Source: Fimbriimonadales bacterium
GTDB lineage: Bacteria; Armatimonadota; Fimbriimonadia; Fimbriimonadales; GBS-DC
Direction of reading: 5' to 3'
Assembly: GCA_026003075.1 (NCBI GenBank)
Contig: BPGO01000001.1
Coordinates: forward strand, 372,001-436,000
DNA: 64,000 nucleotides
The notes under the pieces were generated by a model. It had not been told where the DNA came from. It was given only the letters and a program-made list of their open reading frames with translations, and ran no database searches. The translations under genes and the position numbers were made by a program. Shown in pieces: positions 50,863 through 60,170 of the stretch; the stretch's first letter is position 1; the number at the start of each line of letters is the position of its first letter.

Positions 50863-52599
50863 ATCGCGAACGAGAAGATTATTCGGGAGATTTTGGTCAA
50901 TGTCTCGCCCCGCGAAACGCGAATCGCGGTGCTGGAGAATGGTCAACTCATGGAACTGCGCTTCGAACGGGGCGAGCGCGTGGTGGGCAATATCTACAAA
51001 GGGGTGGTGCAGAATGTGTTGCCCGGCATGGACGCTGCGTTCGTGAACATCGGGCTGGAACGCAACGCCTTTTTGTATGTGGGCGACATCCTGCCCGAAG
51101 GAGGCGACGCCGACGAGACACCCCAACCGCTGAAACGCTCCGAACTGCGTAAACGCAATATCGGCGAGCTGCTCAAAATCGGGCAGGAGATCCTGGTGCA
51201 GGTGGTCAAAGCCCCCCGCGGCACAAAAGGCGCACGCGTCACAACCCGAATCACCTTGCCCGGACGCTATGTGGTGCTGATGCCCGATACTAATGTACTG
51301 GGTGTGTCGCGCAAAATCGAAGACCGTAATGAACGCGAACGCCTGCGCCGAATCGGTGAAAAACTGCATCCCCAAGGGTTCGGACTGATTCTGCGCACCG
51401 AATCGGAAGGCAAGACCGAAAAAGAGATTGGACAAGATATCGAGTACCTCACGCAGCTCTGGACGCAAATCCGCGAGAACATCGCCAAAGCGCAGGCTCC
51501 TGCGCTCGTGCATCGCGACGCAACCCTGCTCTACCGCGTGCTGCGCGATATGTTCTCCTCGGAGGTCGAGCGACTCTGGATAGACGACCCCGAAGAGTAC
51601 GAAAAAGTTCACGAAGTACTCAGGGTCATCGCCCCGGACCTGCGCAACCGCGTCATCCTCTACGATAAGCTGACGCCGATGTTTGAGCATTTCAACATCG
51701 AAAAAGAGATGGAACGCCTCATGCGGCGCAAGGTGTGGCTCAAGTCGGGCGGCTATCTGACCATCGACGAGACGGAAGCCTTCACCGCCATTGATGTGAA
51801 CACGGGCAAGTTCACGGGCAAGACCTCGCTGGCGGAAACGATTCTTAAAACGAATCTGGAAGCGGTGGAGGAAGTGTGCCGCCAGTTGCGCCTGCGCGAC
51901 ATCGGTGGGATTATTGTGGTGGACTTTATCGATATGGGGCGCAAGAGCGACCATCGTCAGGTGATGCAGGCGTTGCAACGCACGCTCAAGCGCGATCGGG
52001 CGCGGTTCCGCATCGGGCGCATCAGCTCCTTGGGGCTGGTGGAACTGACCCGCAAGCGCACGGGCGAATCCGTAACGGAGAGCCTGACGCGCCCATGCCC
52101 CACTTGCCACGGACGCGGACGCATCCCCTCCCCCGAAACCGTGAGCCTCTGGATAGAACGCGACCTCGAAGCCCGCGCCCGCAAAGAGCAGGTGGAGGCG
52201 TACCTTATCGAGGCGCATCCCAGCGTAATCGAGCATCTGGTGGGCGAAGACGGCGTCAACATCGACCTGTTGGAACACCATCTGGAGGTAGGGCTGTTCG
52301 CACGCGCTCGCCCAGAACTGCCCATCGATGAGTACCGCATTCAAGGCGGCGCGCTGGAAACCTTCAAGCGCCAGTACCTGCCCTACAAACTGCTTCAAGT
52401 CGTGGAGTGCCAGCTTACTCCCTCCGCCATCGACGAGGAAACTAAGGTCGCCTTCACGAAAGACGGCTATCTAATCTTGTGGGAAGACGAACCGCCCAAG
52501 CAAAACATCTCGAAGGTGACCATCAGCGAGGTGCGTCGTTCGTTTGCCTTCGCGGAGCCAGTGTACGAAGGCAAACTGAAAAAAGCGGAAGTGGTGTAG
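50863..52599 (+). CDS. rng: Ribonuclease G/E family protein, apparent ATC start
   Basis: 578-aa endoribonuclease that processes rRNA and mRNA. N-terminal S1 region: EILVNVSPRETRIAVLENGQ and GNIYKGVVQNVLPGMDAAFV, NIGLERNAFLYVGD. The DNase I-like catalytic part has TIDETEAFTAIDVNTGKFTG (metal Asp) and IIVVDFIDMGRKSDHRQVM. The zinc-link cysteines are in RPCPTCHGRGRIPSPETV. No ATG, GTG or TTG in frame follows the promoter: AGGAGG (50851-50856) stands 6 nt before ATC 50863, exactly where ATG GCG AAC would be expected. The frame extends to GTG 50785 if the promoter call is wrong. Confidence 0.93.
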   Translation: MANEKIIREILVNVSPRETRIAVLENGQLMELRFERGERVVGNIYKGVVQNVLPGMDAAFVNIGLERNAFLYVGDILPEGGDADETPQPLKRSELRKRNIGELLKIGQEILVQVVKAPRGTKGARVTTRITLPGRYVVLMPDTNVLGVSRKIEDRNERERLRRIGEKLHPQGFGLILRTESEGKTEKEIGQDIEYLTQLWTQIRENIAKAQAPALVHRDATLLYRVLRDMFSSEVERLWIDDPEEYEKVHEVLRVIAPDLRNRVILYDKLTPMFEHFNIEKEMERLMRRKVWLKSGGYLTIDETEAFTAIDVNTGKFTGKTSLAETILKTNLEAVEEVCRQLRLRDIGGIIVVDFIDMGRKSDHRQVMQALQRTLKRDRARFRIGRISSLGLVELTRKRTGESVTESLTRPCPTCHGRGRIPSPETVSLWIERDLEARARKEQVEAYLIEAHPSVIEHLVGEDGVNIDLLEHHLEVGLFARARPELPIDEYRIQGGALETFKRQYLPYKLLQVVECQLTPSAIDEETKVAFTKDGYLILWEDEPPKQNISKVTISEVRRSFAFAEPVYEGKLKKAEVV

Positions 52600-52642
52600 C
52601 GCGGGAATGCGTGCCTACTGGTTGCCGCCGAGGCAAGCCAAC

Positions 52643-53407
52643 CTACCGCCGCACGGGCACACCCCGCGCGTGGAGGTAGTCCTTGAGTTCACGAATCGTG
52701 TAAACGCCGTCGTGTACAATCGAGGCGACGAGCGCGGCGGCGGCGCGCCCTTCGGTAAGTGCATTGTATAGATGCTCGGGCTTGCCTGCGCCCCCCGAAG
52801 CGATGACAGGCACTGGCACAGCTTCGGCAACGGCACGCGTGAGCGGAAGCGCGTAGCCGTCCTGGGAACCATCCCGATCCATGCTGGTCAGCAGAATCTC
52901 GCCAGCGCCGAGCGCGACCACACGCTGCGCCCATGCAACAGCGTCCCAACCGGTGGGGGTGCGCCCGCCGTGGGTGTACACCTCGTAGAACGCGCCGTTC
53001 CAGCGGGCGTCGATGGCGACCACCACGCACTGGCTGCCAAACTGCTCCGCAGCGTGCGCAATCAGTGCGGGGTTCTCCACGGCAACGGTGTTGAGGCTGA
53101 CTTTATCCGCGCCAGCGTGCAAAATAGCACGAATGTCTTCGAGGGTGCGAATGCCCCCACCCACCGTGAAGGGGATGAACACCTGCTCCGCCACCCGCGC
53201 GGCGAGTTCGAACACGGGCGCACGCCGTTCATGGCTCGCTGTGATGTCCAGGAACACCAGCTCATCGGCACCCTCTCGGTCATAGCGGCGCGCCAGTTCC
53301 ACCGGGTCACCCGCATCGCGCAGCCCCACAAACTGCACGCCCTTCACTACGCGCCCGTTCTTGATATCGAGACAGGGGATAATACGGCGGGTTTCGGCAG
53401 ACGCCAT
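52643..53407 (-). CDS. hisF: Imidazole glycerol phosphate synthase subunit HisF
   Basis: 254-aa TIM-barrel cyclase of histidine synthesis, using ammonia from HisH to form IGP and AICAR. Seen: [20 protein letters not shown] (catalytic Asp), [63 protein letters not shown] and [20 protein letters not shown] (second catalytic Asp). ATG 53407 follows the stop of the GH42-like gene by 1 nt. hisH and the other his genes are not in the window. Confidence 0.97.
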   Translation of the reverse strand: MASAETRRIIPCLDIKNGRVVKGVQFVGLRDAGDPVELARRYDREGADELVFLDITASHERRAPVFELAARVAEQVFIPFTVGGGIRTLEDIRAILHAGADKVSLNTVAVENPALIAHAAEQFGSQCVVVAIDARWNGAFYEVYTHGGRTPTGWDAVAWAQRVVALGAGEILLTSMDRDGSQDGYALPLTRAVAEAVPVPVIASGGAGKPEHLYNALTEGRAAAALVASIVHDGVYTIRELKDYLHARGVPVRR

Positions 53408-53408
53408 C

Positions 53409-56400
53409 TCAGGAGTCCTCGCTCGTTCGTCGCCACTGCACGGCGATAATCGGCTTCTCAGCGGGGGGCGTGTTGGCTTGCTTGGCGGGGCGCGCCGTCT
53501 TCTTGCGACGCTGGTTGTGTCCGCGGCGGCGCGCGCGCGGCTCTGCAGCAACGTTCTCCACACTCGCTCTGGTCGCCGAAGGCTCTACTTCGAGCGCCTC
53601 CTCCGCGATGACCTCAGGCTCTATCGGCTCGAAGGGGGAATGCTCCGGCGAAATCGGCTCCAACACAGGCTCTTCCCAGTCTGGCTCTGCGGCAGGCTCA
53701 AGGGTTTCCTGTGGGGTGTCTTGCTCCGTGGGCGTCTCGATGAGCTGGAAGTAAGGCTCTAATTGAATCGGCTCGCCTTGCAGGAGTTTGAGGAGTTGCT
53801 CGTGGGGTGCGGTCAAAAGCAGGCGGCTTTCACCCTCTTGCAGATAGAGCGCATGCTCCATCACGCTTTCCGCGACGATCTCGCCCTCGTTGGGGTCGTA
53901 GACGCTTAGGGGCAGCGGGAACTGCAGCGTGCGCATACCGCCTTTCCGCGCATGGAGATGCAACCACGGGTAGTGGGCTTGTACGAGGTCGTTGGTATCC
54001 AGCCAGATATGTCCACCTGCCCAGCGTACCAAGGAACGCACCAGTTCGGTCGTGAGGCGGCGTTCACCCAGAAAGACCGCCTTCCAGGTCTTGTGGTCGC
54101 ACACGGCGAGCGAGGGCAATCCCGTATCGATATACTCGCCCACCACATCGCAGCCCTCGGCAATCGCATAGAAGGATGGCTCCCAAGGCTCCACCATGCC
54201 GATTTTATCGGTCTTGAGGAAGCGCGCCAGGGGGTGGGCTTTGTTGACAATCTGCGTGCCTTGCATGCTCGCCCACGGCTGGCGAGCGATGGCGACGCCG
54301 AGCGTTTCGCGGGCGTTGGCAAGTGCCTCGCGATGCCCGTGGAACAGGGTACTGGCGTAGAGCCAGACCAGCACGCGACTGTCGCGCTGCAGGCGTTTAC
54401 GAATCGCTTCGTGCGCCGCGCGCGACATCCGCCATGCGTTCAGGAAAATCACCACGCGGCTGGGCGGGAACTCCTGTTGCGTGATGTCCTCCAGTAGATA
54501 GAAGCCGACCGACGCGCCGCTACGCAGCAGGGCTTCGCGCGCCTGCACGACCATCTGGTCTATTAGGGGCGATCCCGTGCGCACATAACGTGTGCTTTCG
54601 GGATCCACAACCACGGCAACTTCGGGGGGTGTCTTTGGAGTACGCTCGCGCAGGCTCCAAAGGGGTTGGGCAAGGCGTGCAGCGTTCCAAGCGTCGGGAT
54701 GCGCCAACCAGCCCTCGCCCCACAAGTCCATCCACATCTCGCCATGCGCCAGCGTGAGCGACTGCGCCAGCGAACGCCGGTGAACCTGCTGCACCGCCTG
54801 CACGCTGTGCAAGGGCGGGTTGTAGTCGTCGTCGGGGGTCGCCTCCGCTTGGACAGAAGCAAGATGATGCCCTGTGGACGGGTCGGTCAGGCGCATCGCC
54901 TTGCCAAACGGCGTGCGGTAGTCCTCCTCCGACAGGAACAGCTTTCGGTGCAGGTTAACCGAATCGACAGGAAGCGGCACTGCGCCCAGTTCGCCCGGCA
55001 AGCGTGTGCGATAACTCAGCGGCGCGGAGAGAAAATCGATATACGGCGAGCGCAGCAACTGCGCGAGGGCGAAATGCCCCGCATGGGGGTGTTTCCACTC
55101 CAGCACATAGCCATACGGCACGCCCACCAACGCACGACCCTGACACGCCTCCTTGACCGCCTGCGCCAGCCCCAGAACCCGTCGCGCCGTAATGTCCGAC
55201 AGGAACCGATGATAGTCGATCCAGCGTCCCTCGCGGCGTGGGTGGTAAAAGTGGTTCACGCGCCCATGCGGCAGGGTTGGTTGGAAGGGCGGCAAGGTCG
55301 CTGTGCTAAAAGTCACTTCGCCATTGAACCAGCAGGCGCGGAGCACAACGGTGTCGTGTTTATACTGTCGGCGCAGCCACTCGCGAAACGCCTGCAACGC
55401 CGCTTCACTCGTGTCGTAACCGCCCGATTCGGAAAGGAACCATTCGCCGTAGTCCAGATGGTAGCCTAAAGTCGCACCGCCCTCATCCTCTTGCTCCACA
55501 AGATGGATCAGCGCGACCAGTTGCTCCTTCGCCACCTGCCACCAGCGGTCAGCGCAGATAGAGGGACCGCCCACCGAGCCATCTGCGAAACGAATTACGG
55601 CTTCGGGATACTCGGCTTGCCACTTGCCCACCGGTGCGAACGCGATACGCCATAAGATGTGCGCCTCCGGGTCGGTCTCACGCGCCAGAGCCGTCCAGTA
55701 GCGAATCTGGTCAAAGGCTTCAATCGCTCCCGTTTCGCGCACGGGGAGGGGGATCAGCAGCGAGTAGAGGTGGATACCTGCTTCGGCAGCGAGTTGCATC
55801 TGCTGTTGCACACGCACTGCAGCTTCGGGGGTGTGGGGGTTGCCAAAGAAAAAGTGCGGTTGAAACACGCGCTCCCCGAAATGAATGGTTGGAACGCCGT
55901 TGTGGAACCGCACGCGCACCTGCGGATGGCGTATCGGCGGTGGGGGCGGAAGTTCTGGTTCGGCGACGGTCGCCGCCGCGCCATCTACTGCATACGTGGC
56001 TTCTGGGGCTGATTTTTTCCTGCGGCGGGTGCGACGGGATTTCGGCTTTGGTTCCTCTATCGGGATTATCGGCGCCGTTTCTACCAGCGTTGCTGCCTCG
56101 TCGGCGGGTTGTGTTTCTTGCGATGCCAGCGTCTTGACAGCGGGTTCGGTTTTCTTGCGTCGTCTGCGCTTGGAGGGGTGCGCCTCCGCCCCCGACTGGG
56201 GTGTTTCAGGAGCCTGCTCTATTGTCTCTGGGGGCGATACAGTAGCGGGTTGCGCCGCCTCTGTTGATGTAGGCTCCGACGGCGCAGCTGCTTTGCGCCT
56301 CCTGCGTTTGGTGGGTTGCATCTCCGGCTCCGATACAGGCGTTGCAGGGGCTTCCTCTATTGCCTCAGGCGCCGACACAATAGCGGGCTGAACCGCTTCC

Positions 56401-56711
56401 GTCGGTGCAGGCTCCGACGGCGCAGCTGCTTTGCGCCTCCTGCGTTTGGTGGGTTGCGCCTCTGGTTCCAGCACCGGCGCCTCAGGAGCCGTTTCGGCAG
56501 GTAAAGGCTCCGAAGGTGCGGAAGCCTGAGTCGCTTCGGTTGGAGGAGACGCGGACGCAACAGTCGGTTCCGGCGCAGCTTGGCTTACTGTGCGCCGTCG
56601 CTGTCGAGTGGGCGTGGAAGGCGTTGCTTCAGCCGGTGTCGCCTCCTGTGCCTGCGCCGATTCGAGCGGCGCGGTCTCCGTTTCGGAAATCGTCTTCTTT
56701 CGTCTTGGCAT
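53409..56711 (-). CDS. GH42-like protein with Arg-rich repetitive N- and C-terminal tails
   Basis: 1100-aa protein without signal peptide. Residues 1-260 are low-complexity Pro/Glu/Ala/Thr sequence with KRRRRK clusters at 89, 135 and 181 in a 46-residue tandem repeat, plus SRRTRRRKK. Residues about 265-700 look like a GH42-type TIM barrel: [55 protein letters not shown] (Glu423, possible acid/base). A GATase-like domain follows ([20 protein letters not shown]). The last 110 residues are acidic, then basic ([19 protein letters not shown]). It lies between a HAD phosphatase (83-nt overlap) and hisF. Likely cytoplasmic; substrate unknown. Confidence 0.8.
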   Translation of the reverse strand: MPRRKKTISETETAPLESAQAQEATPAEATPSTPTRQRRRTVSQAAPEPTVASASPPTEATQASAPSEPLPAETAPEAPVLEPEAQPTKRRRRKAAAPSEPAPTEAVQPAIVSAPEAIEEAPATPVSEPEMQPTKRRRRKAAAPSEPTSTEAAQPATVSPPETIEQAPETPQSGAEAHPSKRRRRKKTEPAVKTLASQETQPADEAATLVETAPIIPIEEPKPKSRRTRRRKKSAPEATYAVDGAAATVAEPELPPPPPIRHPQVRVRFHNGVPTIHFGERVFQPHFFFGNPHTPEAAVRVQQQMQLAAEAGIHLYSLLIPLPVRETGAIEAFDQIRYWTALARETDPEAHILWRIAFAPVGKWQAEYPEAVIRFADGSVGGPSICADRWWQVAKEQLVALIHLVEQEDEGGATLGYHLDYGEWFLSESGGYDTSEAALQAFREWLRRQYKHDTVVLRACWFNGEVTFSTATLPPFQPTLPHGRVNHFYHPRREGRWIDYHRFLSDITARRVLGLAQAVKEACQGRALVGVPYGYVLEWKHPHAGHFALAQLLRSPYIDFLSAPLSYRTRLPGELGAVPLPVDSVNLHRKLFLSEEDYRTPFGKAMRLTDPSTGHHLASVQAEATPDDDYNPPLHSVQAVQQVHRRSLAQSLTLAHGEMWMDLWGEGWLAHPDAWNAARLAQPLWSLRERTPKTPPEVAVVVDPESTRYVRTGSPLIDQMVVQAREALLRSGASVGFYLLEDITQQEFPPSRVVIFLNAWRMSRAAHEAIRKRLQRDSRVLVWLYASTLFHGHREALANARETLGVAIARQPWASMQGTQIVNKAHPLARFLKTDKIGMVEPWEPSFYAIAEGCDVVGEYIDTGLPSLAVCDHKTWKAVFLGERRLTTELVRSLVRWAGGHIWLDTNDLVQAHYPWLHLHARKGGMRTLQFPLPLSVYDPNEGEIVAESVMEHALYLQEGESRLLLTAPHEQLLKLLQGEPIQLEPYFQLIETPTEQDTPQETLEPAAEPDWEEPVLEPISPEHSPFEPIEPEVIAEEALEVEPSATRASVENVAAEPRARRRGHNQRRKKTARPAKQANTPPAEKPIIAVQWRRTSEDS
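56271..56457. repeat. 138-bp tandem repeat inside the GH42-like gene
   Basis: A 49-base stretch beginning AGGCTCCGACGGCGCAGCTG at 56271 recurs identically at 56409, an offset of 138 bases (46 codons). A third, diverged unit lies at about 56155-56200. The repeat encodes the KRRRRK-containing unit. Identity at the DNA level points to recent duplication. Confidence 0.8.
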
Positions 56712-57390
56712 GGTCTTCGATCACGGGCAACTGCTCAATCCAGTTAAGGAGGTCTGTAGGCGTTTCGAAATAATAGTCGGGTTGCGCAGCCCGTAGGTCT
56801 TCAGGCAAGTGCGCTCCCCATGCAACAGCACCCACCAACACGCCGGCCGCGCGCCCACAACTCAGGTCGAACACCGTGTCGCCGATATAAATCGCCTGCT
56901 CGGGCGCAACCTGCAATCGCTCCAGCGCTTTCAACACAGGGTCAGGCGCGGGCTTGTGGCGCTCGGTGTCGTCAGCAGTCACAACCGTATCCACATAGGC
57001 ATCTACCGTAAGCTTCGGCAGCGTAATCTGCAACTCCTCGCGATTCTTGGAGGTCACCAGCGCGACCGCGTAGCCTTTTCGGTACGCGGTTTGTACCGCC
57101 TGCACCGCTTCGGGGATCACGCGCTCTTGGTCGCGATGCGCCTTGTAGTAGGCCACCTCGTCGGCTTCCATCAGGTCATGGGGGGCATTGCCCGCCACAC
57201 GGTCGTCCAGATAGTGCATCTGCACTTTAAGTGGCAATCCAATCAAGCGGCGAATCTCCTCGCGCGGTAGCGCAACGCCCAAATGCTTCCGATAGGTGTA
57301 GTCTAATGCCTTGACAATCAAATCGACCGTATCGATGAGCGTGCCGTCGATATCAAAAAGAATCGCTCGTAAGGATGAGGGCTTTTCCAT
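56629..57390 (-). CDS. HAD-family phosphatase (phosphoglycolate phosphatase-like)
   Basis: 253-aa haloacid-dehalogenase hydrolase. LRAILFDIDGTLIDTVDLIV has the nucleophile Asp, VALVTSKNREEL the Thr/Ser motif, and HKPAPDPVLKALERL plus AIYIGDTVFDLSCGRAAGV the Lys and acidic motifs. The helical cap lies between (about 20-90). Substrate may be phosphoglycolate, PPi or a sugar phosphate. ATG 57390 is preferred over 57396: TATACT is 7 nt before it, and 57396 would leave almost no room for a transcript start. The last 28 residues overlap the next gene in another frame. Confidence 0.9.
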   Translation of the reverse strand: MEKPSSLRAILFDIDGTLIDTVDLIVKALDYTYRKHLGVALPREEIRRLIGLPLKVQMHYLDDRVAGNAPHDLMEADEVAYYKAHRDQERVIPEAVQAVQTAYRKGYAVALVTSKNREELQITLPKLTVDAYVDTVVTADDTERHKPAPDPVLKALERLQVAPEQAIYIGDTVFDLSCGRAAGVLVGAVAWGAHLPEDLRAAQPDYYFETPTDLLNWIEQLPVIEDHAKTKEDDFRNGDRAARIGAGTGGDTG

Positions 57391-57397
57391 CGCCATA

Positions 57398-57403
57398 AGT
57401 ATA
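57398..57403 (-). promoter_or_regulatory. Predicted -10 of HAD-GH42-hisF operon (leaderless)
   Basis: GGTATACT on the minus strand with 7 nt to ATG 57390. A second ATG (57396) lies only 1 nt after the hexamer. Confidence 0.6.
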
Positions 57404-57405
57404 CC

Positions 57406-57789
57406 TCACGAGAGTTCGACGGGCACTGCTTGCACTTTGAAGGGTAGGTGTTGCACGATTTGGTTCTTCTCGTTCACCAGCACCATTTTGGGTTCGACCC
57501 ACTCGTCGGTCAGGACGAAGCTGGCGATAATCACGCGATGCCCCTTCTGCGCCTTGTGCGCCGCCGAGCCGTAGATTGCAATCTCGCCGGAACCGGGCGG
57601 CGCGGGAATCACATAGGTCTGAAAGCGCTCGCCGTTGTCCATCACCCACACATGGACTAACTCGCCCGGCTCTAAGTCGATCGCCTCCATCAACGCCTCA
57701 TCGATGGCGATGCTGCCGATGTAGTCCAGTCGGGACTCAGTGACCCGCGCCATGTGAATTTTGCCCTTTAGCCGTTCGACCAATCGCAT
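57406..57789 (-). CDS. panD: Aspartate 1-decarboxylase proenzyme
   Basis: 127-aa pyruvoyl enzyme making beta-alanine for pantothenate. The self-cleavage site Gly25-Ser26 is in DYIGSIAIDEALMEAI; TYVIPAPPGSGEIAIYGSAA and KGHRVIIASFVL are conserved later. The length matches the family. ATG 57789 is used, with GGAGG about 10 nt upstream; the start MARVTESR at 57753 would remove residues usually present. Divergent from serA, with overlapping TATA-like promoter elements at 57826-57837. Confidence 0.95.
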   Translation of the reverse strand: MRLVERLKGKIHMARVTESRLDYIGSIAIDEALMEAIDLEPGELVHVWVMDNGERFQTYVIPAPPGSGEIAIYGSAAHKAQKGHRVIIASFVLTDEWVEPKMVLVNEKNQIVQHLPFKVQAVPVELS

Positions 57790-57824
57790 ACACGCATTCC
57801 TCCGAAAGAGATTTTCCAATAGCC

Positions 57825-57838
57825 GTATACTATAATAC
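57825..57838. promoter_or_regulatory. Divergent panD/serA promoter region
   Basis: The run GTATACTATAATAC offers TATAAT on the plus strand (57831-57836, toward serA) and TATTAT or TATAGT on the minus strand (toward panD). Both genes then have normal leaders with GGAGG-type ribosome sites. Confidence 0.5.
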
Positions 57839-57889
57839 CCCAACAGGAGATTGCACCCCAATCGCGAATTCCTCCTTAGGAGGTCATCG

Positions 57890-59092
57890 ATGAAGATTCT
57901 GGTAGCGGACAAGTTCGAGCAGAGCGGCTTGGAGGGACTGAAATCGCTGGGTTGCACGGTGGTTTACGACCCCAGCCTCAAGGACGACGCTCTGGTCGAG
58001 GCGATTCGTACGCACACTCCTGATGTGCTGGTAGTACGTTCGACGAAAGTCACGGCGCCGATGCTGGAGGCAGGCGATTTGAGCCTCGTGATTCGCGCGG
58101 GCGCCGGCGTGAACACCATCGATGTGGACACGGCATCTCGGCGCGGAATCTATGTCGCGAACTGCCCCGGCAAAAACGCGATTGCGGTGGCGGAGCTGGC
58201 GTTCGGACTGATTCTGTCGCTGGATCGGCGTATTCCGGACAATGTGGCGCAGTTGCGGGCAGGCAAATGGAACAAGAAAGAGTTTAGCGAAGCGCGGGGG
58301 GTGTTTGGTTGCACGCTTGGGCTTATCGGCGTGGGCAACATCGGGCGCGAAATGATTACTCGTGCCCGTGCGTTCGGATTGCGCGTGATTGCCTGGAGCC
58401 GCTCCCTCACGCCCGAACGCGCCGAGCAACTCGGAGTCGGCTATCGCGCCACGCCCCTCGATGTCGCCAGTGAAGCGGACATCGTCAGCGTGCATGTCGC
58501 CCTCACCCCCGAAACGAAACACCTCTGCAACCGCGCGTTTTTCGAGGCGATGCGTAAGGGAGCGTACTTTATCAACACGGCGCGCGCGGAAGTCGTCGAC
58601 GAGGACGCGCTGGCATGGGCGATACGGGAAAAGGGCATTCGCGCAGGACTCGATGTATTCGAGGGGGAACCGAGCGCAGGCGAAGGCGAGTTCCGCAATC
58701 CGCTGGTGGAACTCCCGCTGGTCTACGGCACGCATCATATCGGCGCATCCACGCAGCAGGCGCAGGAAGCCATCGCCGCCGAGGTGGTGCATATCGTGCA
58801 AACCTACATGCAAACAGGGCGCGTGCCGAATGTGGTGAACCTTGCCGACCATTCACCCGCGAAGTACCTGCTGGTGGTGCGTCATTTAGATCGGGTGGGC
58901 GTGCTGGCGCATGTGTTCAACTGTCTGCGCGAGGCGAACATCAATGTCCAAGAGACGGAGAACATCATTTTCGCGGGCGCAGAAGCCGCCGTCGCACGGA
59001 TTCAGTTAGACAGCGCGCCTCCAGAGGCGACCCTGCACGCGATTCAGCAACACGAATGCATCTTCTCCGCGACCCTTGTGGCGCTGCACTGA
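57890..59092 (+). CDS. serA: D-3-phosphoglycerate dehydrogenase-like protein with ACT domain
   Basis: 400-aa NAD-dependent D-2-hydroxyacid dehydrogenase, first step of serine synthesis. KILVADKFEQSGLEGLKSLG at the start, NCPGKNAIAVAELAFGLILS, the NAD site TLGLIGVGNIGREMITRARA, NTARAEVVDEDALAWAIREK and the catalytic His in YGTHHIGAST. The last 75 residues are an ACT domain (HLDRVGVLAHVFNCLREANI, then NVQETENIIF), the likely serine feedback site. The intervening ASB domain of long SerA forms is absent. AGGAGG precedes ATG 57890. Confidence 0.93.
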   Translation: MKILVADKFEQSGLEGLKSLGCTVVYDPSLKDDALVEAIRTHTPDVLVVRSTKVTAPMLEAGDLSLVIRAGAGVNTIDVDTASRRGIYVANCPGKNAIAVAELAFGLILSLDRRIPDNVAQLRAGKWNKKEFSEARGVFGCTLGLIGVGNIGREMITRARAFGLRVIAWSRSLTPERAEQLGVGYRATPLDVASEADIVSVHVALTPETKHLCNRAFFEAMRKGAYFINTARAEVVDEDALAWAIREKGIRAGLDVFEGEPSAGEGEFRNPLVELPLVYGTHHIGASTQQAQEAIAAEVVHIVQTYMQTGRVPNVVNLADHSPAKYLLVVRHLDRVGVLAHVFNCLREANINVQETENIIFAGAEAAVARIQLDSAPPEATLHAIQQHECIFSATLVALH

Positions 59093-59095
59093 AGG

Positions 59096-60169
59096 CTACC
59101 CTTCCCGCAACGGCTCGCCCAGTTCCGTGCCGTCGGGTAGGATGCGCAAGTAGCCCAACTGTATCCAGCGCACGGGCTGCACCGAACGCACAGGCGTCAG
59201 CACCGTTATCGTGCGCGCCTTGTAGTCCAGCGATTCGATAAGCCCCAAGCCATAGCAACGCCCCGTGTAGTCAATTAGCCCCACCAGCAGGTTGTGATAC
59301 GCTGACTGGGGCAACATCACCAGTTTATTCACATTCGCGAGGGTCATCAGCATTTCGATTTGCGCGTCGCTGAGCGGTTGGCGTACAATCAGGTGGAGCG
59401 AATCGCCCACCATTTCCGCATGGAGCAGTTCGGCGCGTATCTGGTCGGCGAGAAAGCGTTTTCGGGCGTCCGAGAGGGGCTGCCCAGCACCCAGTCGCCT
59501 GCCGATGAAGCGGAACTGATCGAGAGAGAGTGTATGCGTGGTCGCCTTCTCAAAATAGCGTGCGAAGGCTGTACGGCGATACTGCGCTCGATGCACAGGC
59601 GACTTGCGCAAAATGCTCTTGGGCACGCGCAACTCATAGAGCTTCCAGTCGGCGCGCTGACGCAGCGCGTCCACAATCGGTTCCAGTTCCCCCCCACGCT
59701 GGAGAGCGACCACCGCCTGTGGGCGCAAAAGGTCAATCAACATCAGCTTATACGCCCGACCATGCCAACCGCTGATGTAGCCATCGGTATCGATCACGAT
59801 ACTGTCGGGCTGCAACGGGACCAAATCATCCAGCACACGCCGCGCACCTGCCAACGCCAGCGATCCATGCCGCACCGGCGACACATCGCCCAGAAATGCT
59901 AAGCTGTTCGGCGTCAGGTCGCTGAGCAACTCGTAGGGTTTGTTAATCAACACACCGCTAAACGCGGCAGGGGGTCCCACGGTCGTCTGCCCCACATCCA
60001 AGTCCACGAAGCCGACGCTCCGCCCGGCTTGCTGCTGTAGTTTCAGCAGGAGCGAGCAGAAAGTGGACTTGCCCACATCGGTCGCGCCCAGCACAAGCGT
60101 CGTGCCGTTGAAGGTGACGAGTTCGTCGACCGCTTCTTGCCACTCCGCATACAGTTCGCGCCAGCGCAT
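59096..60169 (-). CDS. Clp1/Grc3-type polynucleotide kinase-like protein
   Basis: 357-aa P-loop protein. TLVLGATDVGKSTFCSLLL is the Walker A in the Clp1 form (GxTDVGKST), followed by VGFVDLDVGQTTVGPPAAFS, GDVSPVRHGSLALAGARRVL and VIDTDGYISGWHGRAYKLML (Walker B). These are the marks of the Clp1/NOL9/Grc3 RNA 5'-hydroxyl kinase family. A C-terminal domain of about 150 residues follows (VGLIDYTGRCYGLGLIESLD). ATG 60169 is 1 nt after the nadC stop. The role in bacteria is not established; RNA repair is the natural guess. Confidence 0.85.
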   Translation of the reverse strand: MRWRELYAEWQEAVDELVTFNGTTLVLGATDVGKSTFCSLLLKLQQQAGRSVGFVDLDVGQTTVGPPAAFSGVLINKPYELLSDLTPNSLAFLGDVSPVRHGSLALAGARRVLDDLVPLQPDSIVIDTDGYISGWHGRAYKLMLIDLLRPQAVVALQRGGELEPIVDALRQRADWKLYELRVPKSILRKSPVHRAQYRRTAFARYFEKATTHTLSLDQFRFIGRRLGAGQPLSDARKRFLADQIRAELLHAEMVGDSLHLIVRQPLSDAQIEMLMTLANVNKLVMLPQSAYHNLLVGLIDYTGRCYGLGLIESLDYKARTITVLTPVRSVQPVRWIQLGYLRILPDGTELGEPLREG

Positions 60170-60170
60170 A

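Noticed and set aside
50491-52398. 635-codon open frame on the minus strand opposite rng
   Set aside because: It is the antisense reading of a conserved RNase G gene. The composition (Phe, Gln, His, Ala) is that of a shadow frame from GC-rich third positions, and no ribosome site or known motif is present.
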